A DNA stretch of 64,000 bases from JAXMHQ01 sp046346665 (GCA_046346665.1 JAXMHQ010000016.1:1-64000); one strand, 5' to 3'; shown: positions 8,621 to 17,817, counted from the first letter of the stretch. Notes: generated by a model from the letters alone, not told the origin. A program made the numbers and translations.

Positions 8621-9528
8621 GAAGTTCGCGGTAACTGCTGAAGAATCCGTTTCACGACGAGGTCGGCAGCGTCCCCAGTTCCCAGTTCAATCCACTCCAG
8701 ATGTAACTGGCGCCGGAACCACGTCATCTGCCGCTTGGCGAATTGCCGCGTCCGGACCTTGACCAGTTCGACGGTTTCATCCAGCCCGCGTTTTCCCTGC
8801 AGATGTTCTGCAACCTGGCGGTAGCCGAGCGCCTGCATTGCGGTACGATTGGCGGCCAGGCCGCTTTCCAGGAGCGCTGCCGTCTCGGCCACCAGGCCTC
8901 GCCGGAACATTGCCTCCACCCGCGCGTCAATCCGCCGTTTCAAATCGTCCGCCCCGCGGCTCAGTCCGATTCCCTGGGCCGCCGCCGGTTTCTCCCAGCC
9001 GGTGCGCTGTTCCGAAAACGGCCGGCCGGTGAGTCGAATGACTTCCACGGCGCGGATGATTCGCCGCGGATTCGATTTGTCGATTTTAGCGAATGCCTCC
9101 GGGTCGCGCTCGGATAGCTCGCGCAACAGTTCTGATTGCGGGATGGATTCCAATTCGCGCCGCAGTGCAGGATCGGAGGCCGGGGCGGTGCCGAGGCCCT
9201 CCAGCCACGCCTTGAAATACAGGCCCGTGCCTCCGCACAGGATCGGGGTCCGGCCGCGGGCGTGGATTTCCTTCACGGCAACCTGCGCGAGTTGGAGAAA
9301 TCGCGCGGCATCGAAGGACTCGTTCAAGTCCGCCACGTCAACCAGGTGATGCGGCACGCGCGCGCGGTCGGCCGCAGACGGCTTGGCGGTGCCGATATCG
9401 AGGCCGCGGTAAACCTGCATCGAATCGACCGAAACGATCTCCCCGCCGATTTGTTCGGCGAGGATCAGGGCGACTTCGGATTTGCCAACCGCGGTGGGTC
9501 CGGCGAGCAGGAGCGGCGCGGGAGTCAT
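8617..9528 (-). CDS. miaA: tRNA dimethylallyltransferase MiaA
   Basis: Adds a dimethylallyl group to N6 of A37 in tRNAs that read UNN codons. 303 residues, normal length. P-loop GPTAVGKSE at about 8-16, DSMQVYRGLDIGTAKPS (substrate and switch region), HHLVDVADLNESFDAARF, GGTGLYFKAWLEG and the C-terminal tRNA-binding part (RQFAKRQMTWFRRQ). The ATG at 9528 is chosen because the P-loop follows at once. The gene begins 11 bases after lgt, indicating an operon. Its stop codon lies inside a REP-like palindrome. Confidence 0.96.
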   Translation of the reverse strand: MTPAPLLLAGPTAVGKSEVALILAEQIGGEIVSVDSMQVYRGLDIGTAKPSAADRARVPHHLVDVADLNESFDAARFLQLAQVAVKEIHARGRTPILCGGTGLYFKAWLEGLGTAPASDPALRRELESIPQSELLRELSERDPEAFAKIDKSNPRRIIRAVEVIRLTGRPFSEQRTGWEKPAAAQGIGLSRGADDLKRRIDARVEAMFRRGLVAETAALLESGLAANRTAMQALGYRQVAEHLQGKRGLDETVELVKVRTRQFAKRQMTWFRRQLHLEWIELGTGDAADLVVKRILQQLPRTS

Positions 9529-9539
9529 GGGCTGCTTGT

Positions 9540-10316
9540 TTAGCTGCCTGGCTTGGTTTTTCCGATCCGGTGTTGCAATGCGTAGAGCAGTGCGCCTGCG
9601 ATGAAAATGCCGATGCTGACGAGGTGTGCAGGGGTGAGGCCGGTGTGGAGGTGTGTCACCGGGTAATCGCCCCGGAACGACTCCACGATGGAGCGGGTCA
9701 CGGCGTAGCAGAGGAGGTAGGCGGCGAAGACCTGGCCGCGGAATTTCTTGTGGCGATACAGCCAGGCCAGGAAGCCGTACATGCCGAGGTTCAGCAGGGC
9801 ATCGTAAATCTCGGTCGGATGGACGCCGTTGGGAAAGGTTTCGTGTCCCTGTGGAAAGTGAATGGCCCACGGCAGAGAACAAGGCTGGCCATAGCAGCAC
9901 CCGTTGAGCAGGCAGCCGATCCGGCCGAACACGTAGCCAAGCGCAATGCTGGGCGCCACGATGTCGGCGAGCTGCCAGAGCGGCAGTTTCCTGATCCGGG
10001 CATACAACACGCCGGCGGCGATGGCTCCGAGCAATCCGCCGTAATACACCAGTCCGCCGTGCTGGATCATGAAAATCTCGATGAGCGGCTGGCCGGCGAA
10101 GGATTCCTTCCAGTAACTGACGACGTAGAAAATGCGGGCGCCGAGAATGCTGCCGACGATGAGCCAGGGGCCGATATCGAGGACTTTGTCGCTGGGAACC
10201 CCTTCGATACGGCAGCGTCGTCCGGCGGTCCAGAGTCCGGCGATGAAGGCGAGCGCCATCATGACGCCGTACCAATGGACCGTCAGCGAGCCGATTTGAA
10301 ATGCGATCGGATGCAC
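9540..10316 (-). CDS. lgt: prolipoprotein diacylglyceryl transferase Lgt
   Basis: Inner-membrane enzyme that transfers diacylglycerol from phosphatidylglycerol to the lipobox cysteine of prolipoproteins. 258 residues, about seven hydrophobic helices. Family signatures: HWYGVMMALAF, ILGARIFYV, IQHGGLVYYGGLLGA, GRIGCLLNGCCYG and HPTEIYDALLN. Starts with GTG, 10 bases after an extended -10 box. Co-transcribed with miaA. The ClpP-like lipoprotein at 40520 would be one of its substrates. Confidence 0.96.
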   Translation of the reverse strand: MHPIAFQIGSLTVHWYGVMMALAFIAGLWTAGRRCRIEGVPSDKVLDIGPWLIVGSILGARIFYVVSYWKESFAGQPLIEIFMIQHGGLVYYGGLLGAIAAGVLYARIRKLPLWQLADIVAPSIALGYVFGRIGCLLNGCCYGQPCSLPWAIHFPQGHETFPNGVHPTEIYDALLNLGMYGFLAWLYRHKKFRGQVFAAYLLCYAVTRSIVESFRGDYPVTHLHTGLTPAHLVSIGIFIAGALLYALQHRIGKTKPGS

Positions 10317-10326
10317 GTGCGGCCAG

Positions 10327-10335
10327 AGTATAGCA
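10327..10335 (-). promoter_or_regulatory. extended -10 promoter of lgt-miaA
   Basis: TGC-TATACT (TATACT at 10332-10327) on the minus strand, without a recognisable -35, lies 10 bases from the GTG start of lgt. The REP element at 10344-10416 begins immediately upstream. Confidence 0.5.
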
Positions 10336-10343
10336 TGACCGCG

Positions 10344-10416
10344 AAGGGGTCAGTCCTATAATTGAGAATGTTGGCCTATGGATCGCAGAAATTCACAATT
10401 ATAGGACTGACCCCTT
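10344..10416. repeat. inverted repeat of the GGGTCAGTCCTATAATTG family, copy 1
   Basis: Two 26-base arms (10344-10369 and 10391-10416) are near-perfect inverted copies around 21 bases. A tighter copy lies at 50437-50493. GGGGTCAG-type palindromes are typical of REP sequences mobilised by REP-associated tyrosine transposases, but no transposase gene is in the window. It separates the DUF3106-like gene from lgt. Confidence 0.85.
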
Positions 10417-10422
10417 TGCGGG

Positions 10423-11394
10423 TTATCTCGAGGGGGCGGCGGTGGGGTTGGTGCGGTCGGGGGTGCCGGAGCCGGTCGGGGCGGGGGCGAGGCCGGGGGG
10501 CAGGATGTCGAGTTGCTGGACGAGGTCGCGCCAGGCCTGGCGTTCTTCGGGGGACATTTGTTCCCAGCGGGCGAGGTTCCTCATGAACTGCTGGCGTTCG
10601 ACGGTGGACATTTCGGCGAATTGCCGGAAAGCGGACAGGTAGCGGTCCTGCTGCGATTTCGGCCATTTCTCCATCGGGCCGAGCGCCTCGGTGATTTCCT
10701 GCCGCTCCGGTTCGGTGAGGGAATCCATGATGCGCTGTTTCTCGGGATCGTTCAGTTCGAAGTAGTGCTGGAATCGATCGTAGAGTTGCTGGCGTTGGGC
10801 GAGCGGGAGGGCTTCCCAGCGGCGAAGTTTCCGGTTGAGTTCGGACCGCTGCCAGTCGGGTAGATCGTCGGCCGCGGGTTGGAGTTGGACCTTGTAATCC
10901 TTGCCGACGAAGTAGTGCATGGTGGATTCGTAATCGAGCACTTCGTCCTTGAGTGCGGGCGGCCAGATATCCCATTCATCGAGCCGTGCGGCGACCATTT
11001 GGCGGGAGGGTTCGGGGATTTGTTTGAGTTGTTCCTCGCGCTGGGTGCGGGGGAGTGGCATCAGGGGGAGCAGGTACCAGCGGAGTTCGGTGACCTGGAG
11101 TCGTTGTTAGCGGTATTCGGGCGGGAGCAACTGGTATTCGAGCAGTTTGGCCTGGATGCGTTCGCGTTTGGCGGGGGGGTAATTGGTCAGGAACCGTTCG
11201 CGCTCTTCGGGAGTCATGGCGAAGAGTTTTCGGAACACGGCCACGGGTGAGGCGCCGGGCGATGGGGAGGGGATTTGGAGCATGCGAACCGTCGCGGGGG
11301 GCGCGGCCGGGGCGGGGTCGGCGGCGTGCGCGGGAATCCCCGGCAGCAGAGCGGCCAGGAGACAGCAGATCCGGGTGACCCGGGCGGCGTTCAT
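10423..11394 (-). pseudogene. DUF3106-like secreted protein, interrupted by an in-frame TAA
   Basis: The first part (ATG at 11394) has a signal peptide (about 1-25, ending AHA-AD) and a proline-rich stretch, and ends LLPPEYR at a TAA (11109-11107). The frame then continues without shift for 15 codons (QRLQVTELRWYLLP) into a 212-codon open frame from an ATG at 11061. That part is rich in W, P, E and R, with repeated LP...R motifs like DUF3106 proteins. One nonsense codon in an otherwise continuous frame suggests a recent mutation, stop-codon readthrough, restart at 11061 or a sequence error. It overlaps the anti-sigma-like gene by 4 bases (ATGA) and belongs to the sigma operon. Confidence 0.65.
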
Positions 11395-11876
11395 TTGAGC
11401 AGGGCGAGCAGCTCTTCGTCGGCGGGCGGAGCCTGGCCGAGGCGCCGGATGGCTTCGAAATCCTGGAGAACTTCAGGTTTGGAAGCCGCGGCGACCGTGG
11501 AGACGGCGGCCAGGCTCCGGGCCATCTCCGCCCGTCGGACGACCAAGTGTTGCTGGTAGGAGAAAATGCAGAGATACACCGCGAGACCGGCGGCGGCGGC
11601 GCGGGGGAGCCAGGCGCGCCAGGTCCAGGACCAGTGCCGGGGCTGGCCTCGGCTGGAGTCACGCCGTACGGTTTCGAGAACGCGGGCTGTGAAATTGGAT
11701 GGAACCGGCGCATCCGGCAACTGGTCGAGCAGCCGGTTCAAGGCCTCGTCGGCGTGCACGCCCGGTGCCTCGCCCGGGTGACCGGCCAGCCAGGCCTGAA
11801 GTTCCGCGTCCTGTTCCGGCGTCCGGCGGCGGCGCCAGGCGGACTCGCGTAAAGGATCATTGTGCGGATCTTTCAT
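11391..11876 (-). CDS. putative anti-sigma factor, single-pass membrane protein
   Basis: 161 residues: a charged N-terminal cytoplasmic part with EQDAELQAWLAGHPGEAPG (resembling the helical start of anti-sigma proteins, no zinc-binding HxxxCxxC), one transmembrane helix (AAAAGLAVYLCIF, about 93-105) and a helical outer tail. It lies 43 bases after an ECF sigma gene and overlaps the next gene by ATGA. The role as regulator of that sigma factor is inferred from position and topology, not from a strong motif. Confidence 0.65.
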   Translation of the reverse strand: MKDPHNDPLRESAWRRRRTPEQDAELQAWLAGHPGEAPGVHADEALNRLLDQLPDAPVPSNFTARVLETVRRDSSRGQPRHWSWTWRAWLPRAAAAGLAVYLCIFSYQQHLVVRRAEMARSLAAVSTVAAASKPEVLQDFEAIRRLGQAPPADEELLALLK

Positions 11877-11919
11877 AGGTTCCTCCTGATAAAAAACCGG
11901 GCGGGGTGAAAAGTTGCGG

Positions 11920-12531
11920 TCATTCGGATCGGGTCCATTCCCCGGTGCGGAGATAGGGTTTGAGGCGGTCTTTGAGGGTTTCGCGGGCGCGATGGATGAG
12001 GGACTTGGTGGCCGAGAGGGAGCAGCCGAGGATTTTGGCGATTTCCTCGTAGCTCAATTCGTCCTGGCGGCAGAGGAGCAGGGCGGTGCGCTGGTTTTCG
12101 GGCAGGTCGGCGAGAGCCTCTTCGATTTTCGACGTTAATTCGCTTTGGATTAACGATTCCGTGGGGCCGGTGGAGCGGGTGTCCTCGACCTGGTGGAGCG
12201 GCTGGTCTTCCTGGGTGGGGTGGGGTGCGTCGAGGGATTCGACGCGGTGCCGGGAGCGGCGGCGGATTTCGTTGAGGCAAAGGTTTCGGGCGATGGTGAA
12301 GAGCCAGGTGGAGAACTTGGCGGAGGTTTTGTAGCGCTGGGCGGATTTGTAGACCTGGACAAACACCGTTTGGGCGAGGTCCTCGGCTTCGGTAAGGTCC
12401 CGCACGGTGCGGAAGGCGAGGTTGAGAACCGGCTGCTTGTATTTGTCGACCAGCTCGGCAAAGGCATCCATGTCGCCCTGCTTCACACGCAGCATCAGGG
12501 CGGCATCCGGATCAAGGTTCGAAGGCACCAT
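11920..12531 (-). CDS. ECF-type RNA polymerase sigma factor
   Basis: About 203 residues. Region 2 (LVDKYKQPVLNLAFRTVRDLTEAEDLAQTVFVQVY; core-binding EDLAQ, then FSTWLFTIARNLCLNEIRR) and region 4 (LADLPENQRTALLLCRQDELSYEEIAKILGCSLSATKSLIHRARETLK) are both clear. The linker is long and acidic. I chose the ATG at 12531; the frame is open to 12651, but those codons come from repeat-like DNA. It is followed by the anti-sigma-like gene and the DUF3106-like gene, a common arrangement. Target promoters are unknown. Confidence 0.92.
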   Translation of the reverse strand: MVPSNLDPDAALMLRVKQGDMDAFAELVDKYKQPVLNLAFRTVRDLTEAEDLAQTVFVQVYKSAQRYKTSAKFSTWLFTIARNLCLNEIRRRSRHRVESLDAPHPTQEDQPLHQVEDTRSTGPTESLIQSELTSKIEEALADLPENQRTALLLCRQDELSYEEIAKILGCSLSATKSLIHRARETLKDRLKPYLRTGEWTRSE

Positions 12532-12610
12532 CGGAACAAACGACCAGGCTCTGGCGCAATCTATGCAAACACCGGGGGCCTCACAAGGTTTCACCGCGAG
12601 GAACGGTTTA

Positions 12611-12643
12611 TTCACCACGAAGAGGCGAAGGGTTCGAAGGGAA
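12611..12643. repeat. tandem 9-base word arm (CGAAGGGNN), left arm
   Basis: ACCACGAAGAGG-CGAAGGGTT-CGAAGGG units with a spacing of 9 bases. An inverted counterpart (CTTCGTGCT, CCTCGCGTC, CTTCGTGGT) lies at 14822-14853, so the pair brackets the 12717-14783 gene. The gap around it otherwise holds only that gene's promoter. Confidence 0.5.
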
Positions 12644-12682
12644 TTTGGCAAGAGGCGCTTGCTGCCAGGGACTGTTTCGGAC

Positions 12683-12710
12683 TTGCACGCAATGACGTGT
12701 CAGGGATAAT
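12683..12710 (+). promoter_or_regulatory. sigma-70-like promoter of the secreted propeller gene
   Basis: TTGCAC (12683-12688), 16-base spacer, GATAAT (12705-12710), then 6 bases to the ATG at 12717: a leaderless arrangement. Confidence 0.6.
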
Positions 12711-12716
12711 TCGTTC

Positions 12717-14783
12717 ATGAACAGAGGAGGCTGTTTCCACAATCCGTCCCTTCTTCGACGTTGTTTCCGGGTCATCTGCATCGCTGCTGTTGGATTGGGC
12801 GTTTTGCCGGGGATGGCCGGTCCGCTGGACAACTGGCATTGGCGCGCGCCGTTGCCGCAGGGGAATTCGCTGAACAATGTCGTCAACGTCAACGGCGGCT
12901 GGCTGGCGGTTGGCGAGATGGGAACGCTGCTGACGTCGAGCAACGGGACAGACTGGGTGTCGCGCGACAGCGGGGTGGCGGACAACCTTCGCGGCTGCGC
13001 CTGGGGCGGGGGCACGTACGTGGTCGTGGGAGATTACGGCCTCGTGCTGACCTCGACCGATGCGAAGAGCTGGACGCTTCAATATCCCGGCACGTTTTAT
13101 TCGCTGAACGCCGTGATGTATTCGGGCGGACAATTTGTTGCCGTGGGCGAGCAGACGACGATTCTCACCTCGCCGGACGGCGTGAATTGGACGCAGCGAA
13201 GTTCGGGGGACTGGGAATTGTACGATGTCGTCCAGGCGAAGGGGCTGTTCATCGCCGCGGGCGGCCTGTCGCCCACTCAGACCTTCTCCGGCGGGCAGGG
13301 CGTGATCCTGTCCTCCCCGGACGCCCGGGTCTGGACGCGGCGGGTGTTGTCCACGGCGGGGCCCATTCGATCGATCGCCTATGGACAGGGAATGTTCGCC
13401 GGCTACAGCGCGAACCAGAATTTTTTTGGTGCCCAACTGTGGACCTCCACCAACGGCTTGGTTTGGGACAGTTCCAGCCTCGTCTCTTACTTCGAAGGGA
13501 AGCTTTTTTACAGCGGTCAAAGCTGGTGTCTGGCTCCGATCCCCTTTGCCTTGTACCCGAATTACCCGAATTACGGAAACTTCTCGGAGTTGCTGATTTC
13601 TCCTGATTTGTCTGGTTGGACTCCGGTTGTAAGCAACACCCCGAGCATTACGGGGATGGCTGTGGCAGGCGGCTTTGCGGTGGCTTCACGCGGGGACGGA
13701 TCCTTCCTGCTTTCCAGCAATGGATGGGATTGGGCCAACGCAAGGGCGGACCAGGTTCCCTTTGAATTCAATGATTTTGAATATCTCAATGGTTCCTTCA
13801 CCGGCCTCGGTTCAGGGCAGGTTGTGTTATCCGGCAACGGCGGGGTATGGACAAACATTGCCGCCCTGACCAGCCCCTCGGAGCTCTTCTCGATCACCTG
13901 GGGCAAAGGCCTGTATGTGGCGGCCGGATGGGCCGGGCCATGCGTCTCAATGAACGGCCACGATTGGACCAACCCTGCGCCGGGACTGGTTTATTCGGGC
14001 CAGGCGAGATCCGCTGCGTTCGGGAATGGCAGATTCGTGGTCCTAACCGACTATGGGTATTCGCTTGTTTCCGATGACGGGTCCAACTGGTCGGCGCAAT
14101 ACATGGGCACGAATGCCGACAACTCCCTTGACCTGCGGGCGCTGACCTATGGGGGTGGCCGGTTTGCCGCGGTCGGCGACTACTACACTGCGACCTCCCC
14201 GGATGGGACGAACTGGGAGGTGCGTCCCGCTGCTCAAGGTTTGGCCACGATTGTTTATGGAAACGGAACATTTGTGGCCACGGGCTACAGTGTCCTTGCG
14301 ACTTCCGGTGATGGTACAAACTGGACATTCGCGTCGTCGCTTTCGGTGAGCGGTGCCAATCCCATTGCGTTTGGAGACGGCTGGTTTGTTTTGCCGGAGG
14401 CCGGCGGAGTTCTTTCGTTCGGCGCAGAAAAGAACGTCTGGATTTCTCGGGACGGCACCAACTGGTCGATCGTTCCTTCCGGCTGCGCGCGATCCCAGCG
14501 CCAGGCCGCCTTCGGCGACGGCACCTTTGTGATCGCCACGGTATCCGGCGGCATCCTGCAGTCGGACCCGATCGTCCTGCTGTCGATCTCGATGAATCCA
14601 GAGCCGCAGCTCACGTTGTCGGGTCCGGCGAATCGCGCCTACGAAATCGACTGGTCGGACCAGGCGCAGGGACCCTGGACCGCGCTGACCAGCGGTGTGG
14701 TCGCCCAAATGCCCGCCATCTTCAGCGATCCATCGGGACTGGGCCAGCGCACGCGGTTTTATCGGGCGATGCTCCTGCCTTGA
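12717..14783 (+). CDS. secreted beta-propeller-like protein with C-terminal FYR tail
   Basis: 688 residues. A signal peptide (about 1-34; CIAAVGLGVLPGMA) is followed by some 12 short repeats of the type GxGxFVAVGxxGxxxTSxDGxxW, each a likely propeller blade (VVVGDYGLVLTSTDAKSW, VAVGEQTTILTSPDGVNW). The last about 70 residues form a different module (YEIDWSDQAQGPW...RTRFYRAMLLP) shared with the proteins at 17818 and 51975. No catalytic motif is seen; probably surface-located and binding. It is bracketed by inverted 9-base-word arms (12611-12643 and 14822-14853), which may mean it moved as a unit. Confidence 0.78.
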   Translation: MNRGGCFHNPSLLRRCFRVICIAAVGLGVLPGMAGPLDNWHWRAPLPQGNSLNNVVNVNGGWLAVGEMGTLLTSSNGTDWVSRDSGVADNLRGCAWGGGTYVVVGDYGLVLTSTDAKSWTLQYPGTFYSLNAVMYSGGQFVAVGEQTTILTSPDGVNWTQRSSGDWELYDVVQAKGLFIAAGGLSPTQTFSGGQGVILSSPDARVWTRRVLSTAGPIRSIAYGQGMFAGYSANQNFFGAQLWTSTNGLVWDSSSLVSYFEGKLFYSGQSWCLAPIPFALYPNYPNYGNFSELLISPDLSGWTPVVSNTPSITGMAVAGGFAVASRGDGSFLLSSNGWDWANARADQVPFEFNDFEYLNGSFTGLGSGQVVLSGNGGVWTNIAALTSPSELFSITWGKGLYVAAGWAGPCVSMNGHDWTNPAPGLVYSGQARSAAFGNGRFVVLTDYGYSLVSDDGSNWSAQYMGTNADNSLDLRALTYGGGRFAAVGDYYTATSPDGTNWEVRPAAQGLATIVYGNGTFVATGYSVLATSGDGTNWTFASSLSVSGANPIAFGDGWFVLPEAGGVLSFGAEKNVWISRDGTNWSIVPSGCARSQRQAAFGDGTFVIATVSGGILQSDPIVLLSISMNPEPQLTLSGPANRAYEIDWSDQAQGPWTALTSGVVAQMPAIFSDPSGLGQRTRFYRAMLLP

Positions 14784-14821
14784 GCAGGTGAAGAGGGGGC
14801 CGGCGGGAAACAGAGGGTGTT

Positions 14822-14853
14822 GCTTCGTGCTCCTCGCGTCCTTCGTGGTGCAG
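14822..14853. repeat. tandem 9-base word arm (CTTCGTGNN), right arm
   Basis: CTTCGTGCT, CCTCGCGTC, CTTCGTGGT are inverted relative to the arm at 12611-12643. It lies between the secreted propeller gene and glnD; the rest of the 14784-14926 gap shows nothing I can identify. Confidence 0.5.
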
Positions 14854-14926
14854 GAACCTCCCTGTCGAACCCGGCTTCGTGGTGAGCTTGCGTCCGGGGC
14901 GGTTTGCAACCAACATAACTCCCTGA

Positions 14927-17713
14927 ATGTTGGATTTGCTTGCGAAAATTGAAGCGGACGCCGCGGCGCGGCTGGTGTTGCCCGCGGGGAAAACGCCGTC
15001 CCAGGAGCTGTCGCGGTACAAAGGGTTTTTGAAGGTGGAAACGCACCGTCTGAAGCTGGTGCACCGGGCGGGCGGGGACGGGCGGCAGGTATGCGCCGCG
15101 CGGGCGGCGATCCTGGACATGTTGTTGAAGCATTTGTGGGAGGCGGCCCGAGGCGGGCTGAGTCCGCAGGCCCAGCGCGAATTTCCGCCGCTGGCGCTGG
15201 TGGCGATCGGCGGATACGGCCGGGCGGAGCTGAATCCGCACAGCGACATCGATTTCATGTTTCTGCACGAGGGGCAGGTGGTGGTGGGGAACAAGCCGCT
15301 GCCGCATTTGCAGAAGCTGGTGGACGGCATTCTTTACCCGCTCTGGGACATCGGCCTGAAGGTGGGCTACTCGGTGCGCAGCGTGGACGACGCGGTGAAG
15401 GTGGCGAACACCGACATGCAATCCAAGACTTCGCTGATCGAATCGCGGCTGATCATCGGGGACGAGGCGTTGTTCAAGCGGTTTCAGAAGGTGCTGGTGG
15501 CGAAGTGCGTGAAGGGGCACGTGGACGAGTACATCGCGATGCGGCTGGAGGACCAGTCGGTGCGCCGGTCGAAGTTCGGAAATTCCGCGTGCATGCAGGA
15601 GCCTAACATCAAAAACGGCTGCGGCGGGCTGCGGGATTACCAGAACCTGCTCTGGATGACGTTTTTCAAATACCAGACGCGGTCGTTGAAGGATTTGCAG
15701 CAGCTCGAATTTGTGAGCGCGTCGGAGCGGAAGCAGCTCGAGGCCGCGTATGATTTCCTGCTGCGGGTGCGCACGGAGATTCATTATCACACCAACCGGC
15801 CGACGGACGTTTTGACCAAGGCGATCCAGCCGGCGGTGGCGCACAACCTGGGTTACCGCGAACGGTCGCCGAGCCGGCGGATCGAGCGGTTCATGGGGCA
15901 GGTGTACCTGCATTCGCGGAATATTTACCTGATCACTCGGACGCTGGAGCAGCGGATGGCGCTGCGGCCGAAGCCGAAGGCGGGGCTGTCGCTGCGCGCG
16001 CTGCTGCCGCGCCGCAAGCCGGCCCCGGTCGAGCCGGTGGACGGGTTCCGGTTCGAGAACGGGGAGATCCATGCGACGTCGAACCGCATTTTTCGGGACC
16101 AGCCGCGCCGGCTGATGCGGGTGTTCCTGTATGCGCAGCAGCGTGGGCTGCGGCTGCACCCGGACCTGGCGCAGCTCATCCGGAACCAGGTGTCGCTGGC
16201 CGACCGGAAATTCCTGGCGGACGAGCATGTGCGGGAGACGTTCCTGACGATATTGAGCCAGCGGGGGAACGTGGCGCCGGTGTTGCGGGCGATGCACGAG
16301 GTGGATTTGCTGGGGAAATACATGCCGGAATTCGGGCGCCTGACGTGCCTGGTGCAGCACGAGTTTTATCATCAATACACGGCGGACGAGCACACGCTGG
16401 TGTGCCTGGAGCAGCTCGACCGGATCTGGGAGGCGAAGGCGGCGCCGTATGACGCGTATGCGCCGCTGTTCCAGGGTCTGGAGCGGCCGTATCTGCTTTA
16501 CCTGGCGCTGTTGCTGCACGACACGGGCAAGCCGCAGGGGCACGGGAAGCATGCGGAGGTGAGCGCGACGCTGGCGATGCGGGTGGCCCGGCGGCTGCAT
16601 CTGGACGGGGCTTCGGCGCACGTGTTGTGCCTGGTGATCGAGCATCACCTGACCATGGCCAGCGTGTCGCAGCGGCGCGACCTGGATGATCCGCTGGTGA
16701 TCCGGACCTTCGCGGGCCAGGTGCAGACGCCGGAAGTGCTGTCGCTGCTGACGCTGCTGACGTTTGCGGATTCGCTGGCGACGAGCGACAAGCTGTGGAA
16801 CGGGTTCAAGGACACGCTGCTGTGGACGCTGCACAAGCGCGCGATGCCGCTGCTGACGGGCGGGACGGAATTTTTGAAGGCGGAGGAGAAGCAGCGCGAG
16901 CTGTTGATGGAGGAAGTGGACCGGATCATGAACGGGCAGCTCAGCGAGGAGGAATTGCGCGCGCATTTCTCGCAATTGCCGCCGCGCTATTTCCTGATCC
17001 ACACCGCGCGGGAGATCCTGGACGACCTGCTGCTGGCGCACCGGTTCATGCGGCTGCAGGTGGCCGAGGAGCAGAACCCGCCGGCGTCGGTCGTGAACTG
17101 GCACAACGAACCCGACCGCGGCTACAACACCGTCAAGGTCTGCACGTGGGACCGGGCGGGGTTGTTCAGCAAGATCGCGGGCCCCTTCAGTGCGACGGGG
17201 CTGACCATTCTGAGCGCGCAGGTGTTCACGCGCGGCGACGGGATCGTGCTGGACACGTTTTTTGTCGCGGACGCGCGCACAGGCAGCCTTGCCAGCCGCG
17301 ATCAGCGCGAGGAATTCGAGAAGCTGCTCAACCAGGTGCTGGCGGGCGAGGACGTGGATTTCCCGGCGCTGCTGGCGAAACAGAAGATTAGCCGGCCGCT
17401 CTACCAGGCCTACATTGGCGAACAGCTTGCGACCGAGGTGCGGTTCGACAACGAAGCGTCCGAGACCCGGACTCAGATTGAAATCGAGACCGAGGACCGC
17501 GTGGGATTGCTCTTCGCGATTTCGCAGGCCCTGGCCGAATTGAACCTGAACATTTCCGCGGCGAAAATTTTGACGGAGAAGGGGGCCGCGATCGACAGCT
17601 TCTACGTGAGCGAACTGGACGGGCGCAAGGTGACCGACCCGGAGCGGCAGGAGCGGATTGCGGCGACGCTGCGCGAGGCGGTCGAGAGACTGGACGGTGC
17701 GGTGGCGGTTTGA
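14927..17713 (+). CDS. glnD: bifunctional [protein-PII] uridylyltransferase/uridylyl-removing enzyme GlnD
   Basis: Nitrogen sensor that uridylylates or deuridylylates PII proteins according to glutamine level. 928 residues, near the usual 850-950. Nucleotidyltransferase: GGYGRAELNPHSDIDFMF (about 91-108). GlnD linker: NIKNGCGGLRDYQ. HD domain: LLLHDTGK with HGKHAEVS (about 530-550). Two C-terminal ACT domains: VKVCTWDRAGLFSKIAG (about 735) and IETEDRVGLLFAISQAL (about 850). It stands alone between two secreted-protein genes, with no PII gene nearby. The catalytic Gly-Asp pattern and the HD residues look intact, so both activities are expected. Confidence 0.96.
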   Translation: MLDLLAKIEADAAARLVLPAGKTPSQELSRYKGFLKVETHRLKLVHRAGGDGRQVCAARAAILDMLLKHLWEAARGGLSPQAQREFPPLALVAIGGYGRAELNPHSDIDFMFLHEGQVVVGNKPLPHLQKLVDGILYPLWDIGLKVGYSVRSVDDAVKVANTDMQSKTSLIESRLIIGDEALFKRFQKVLVAKCVKGHVDEYIAMRLEDQSVRRSKFGNSACMQEPNIKNGCGGLRDYQNLLWMTFFKYQTRSLKDLQQLEFVSASERKQLEAAYDFLLRVRTEIHYHTNRPTDVLTKAIQPAVAHNLGYRERSPSRRIERFMGQVYLHSRNIYLITRTLEQRMALRPKPKAGLSLRALLPRRKPAPVEPVDGFRFENGEIHATSNRIFRDQPRRLMRVFLYAQQRGLRLHPDLAQLIRNQVSLADRKFLADEHVRETFLTILSQRGNVAPVLRAMHEVDLLGKYMPEFGRLTCLVQHEFYHQYTADEHTLVCLEQLDRIWEAKAAPYDAYAPLFQGLERPYLLYLALLLHDTGKPQGHGKHAEVSATLAMRVARRLHLDGASAHVLCLVIEHHLTMASVSQRRDLDDPLVIRTFAGQVQTPEVLSLLTLLTFADSLATSDKLWNGFKDTLLWTLHKRAMPLLTGGTEFLKAEEKQRELLMEEVDRIMNGQLSEEELRAHFSQLPPRYFLIHTAREILDDLLLAHRFMRLQVAEEQNPPASVVNWHNEPDRGYNTVKVCTWDRAGLFSKIAGPFSATGLTILSAQVFTRGDGIVLDTFFVADARTGSLASRDQREEFEKLLNQVLAGEDVDFPALLAKQKISRPLYQAYIGEQLATEVRFDNEASETRTQIEIETEDRVGLLFAISQALAELNLNISAAKILTEKGAAIDSFYVSELDGRKVTDPERQERIAATLREAVERLDGAVAV

Positions 17714-17781
17714 GGGCTCCGTAAACCTTGGAATTCCTGGGGCGCCAGCTTGAGGTTCCTCCTTCGGCGGACATGACCTTA

Positions 17782-17809
17782 TTGACATCTGTCGATCATT
17801 TGATACAAA
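17782..17809 (+). promoter_or_regulatory. sigma-70-like promoter of the kelch/Ig/NHL gene
   Basis: TTGACA (17782-17787, consensus), 16-base spacer, TACAAA (17804-17809), 8 bases before the ATG at 17818. Confidence 0.55.
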
Positions 17810-17817
17810 GGTCGAGT

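Noticed and set aside
8617..10275. A fused reading frame covering lgt and miaA
   Set aside because: The first 249 codons read lgt in the wrong frame. Lgt and MiaA are each complete in their own frames, 11 bases apart.
14759..17788. A 1,009-codon open frame on the minus strand
   Set aside because: It lies antisense to glnD, whose product has all family motifs. The frame's His/Arg/Gln-rich translation is the usual shadow of a high-G+C gene.
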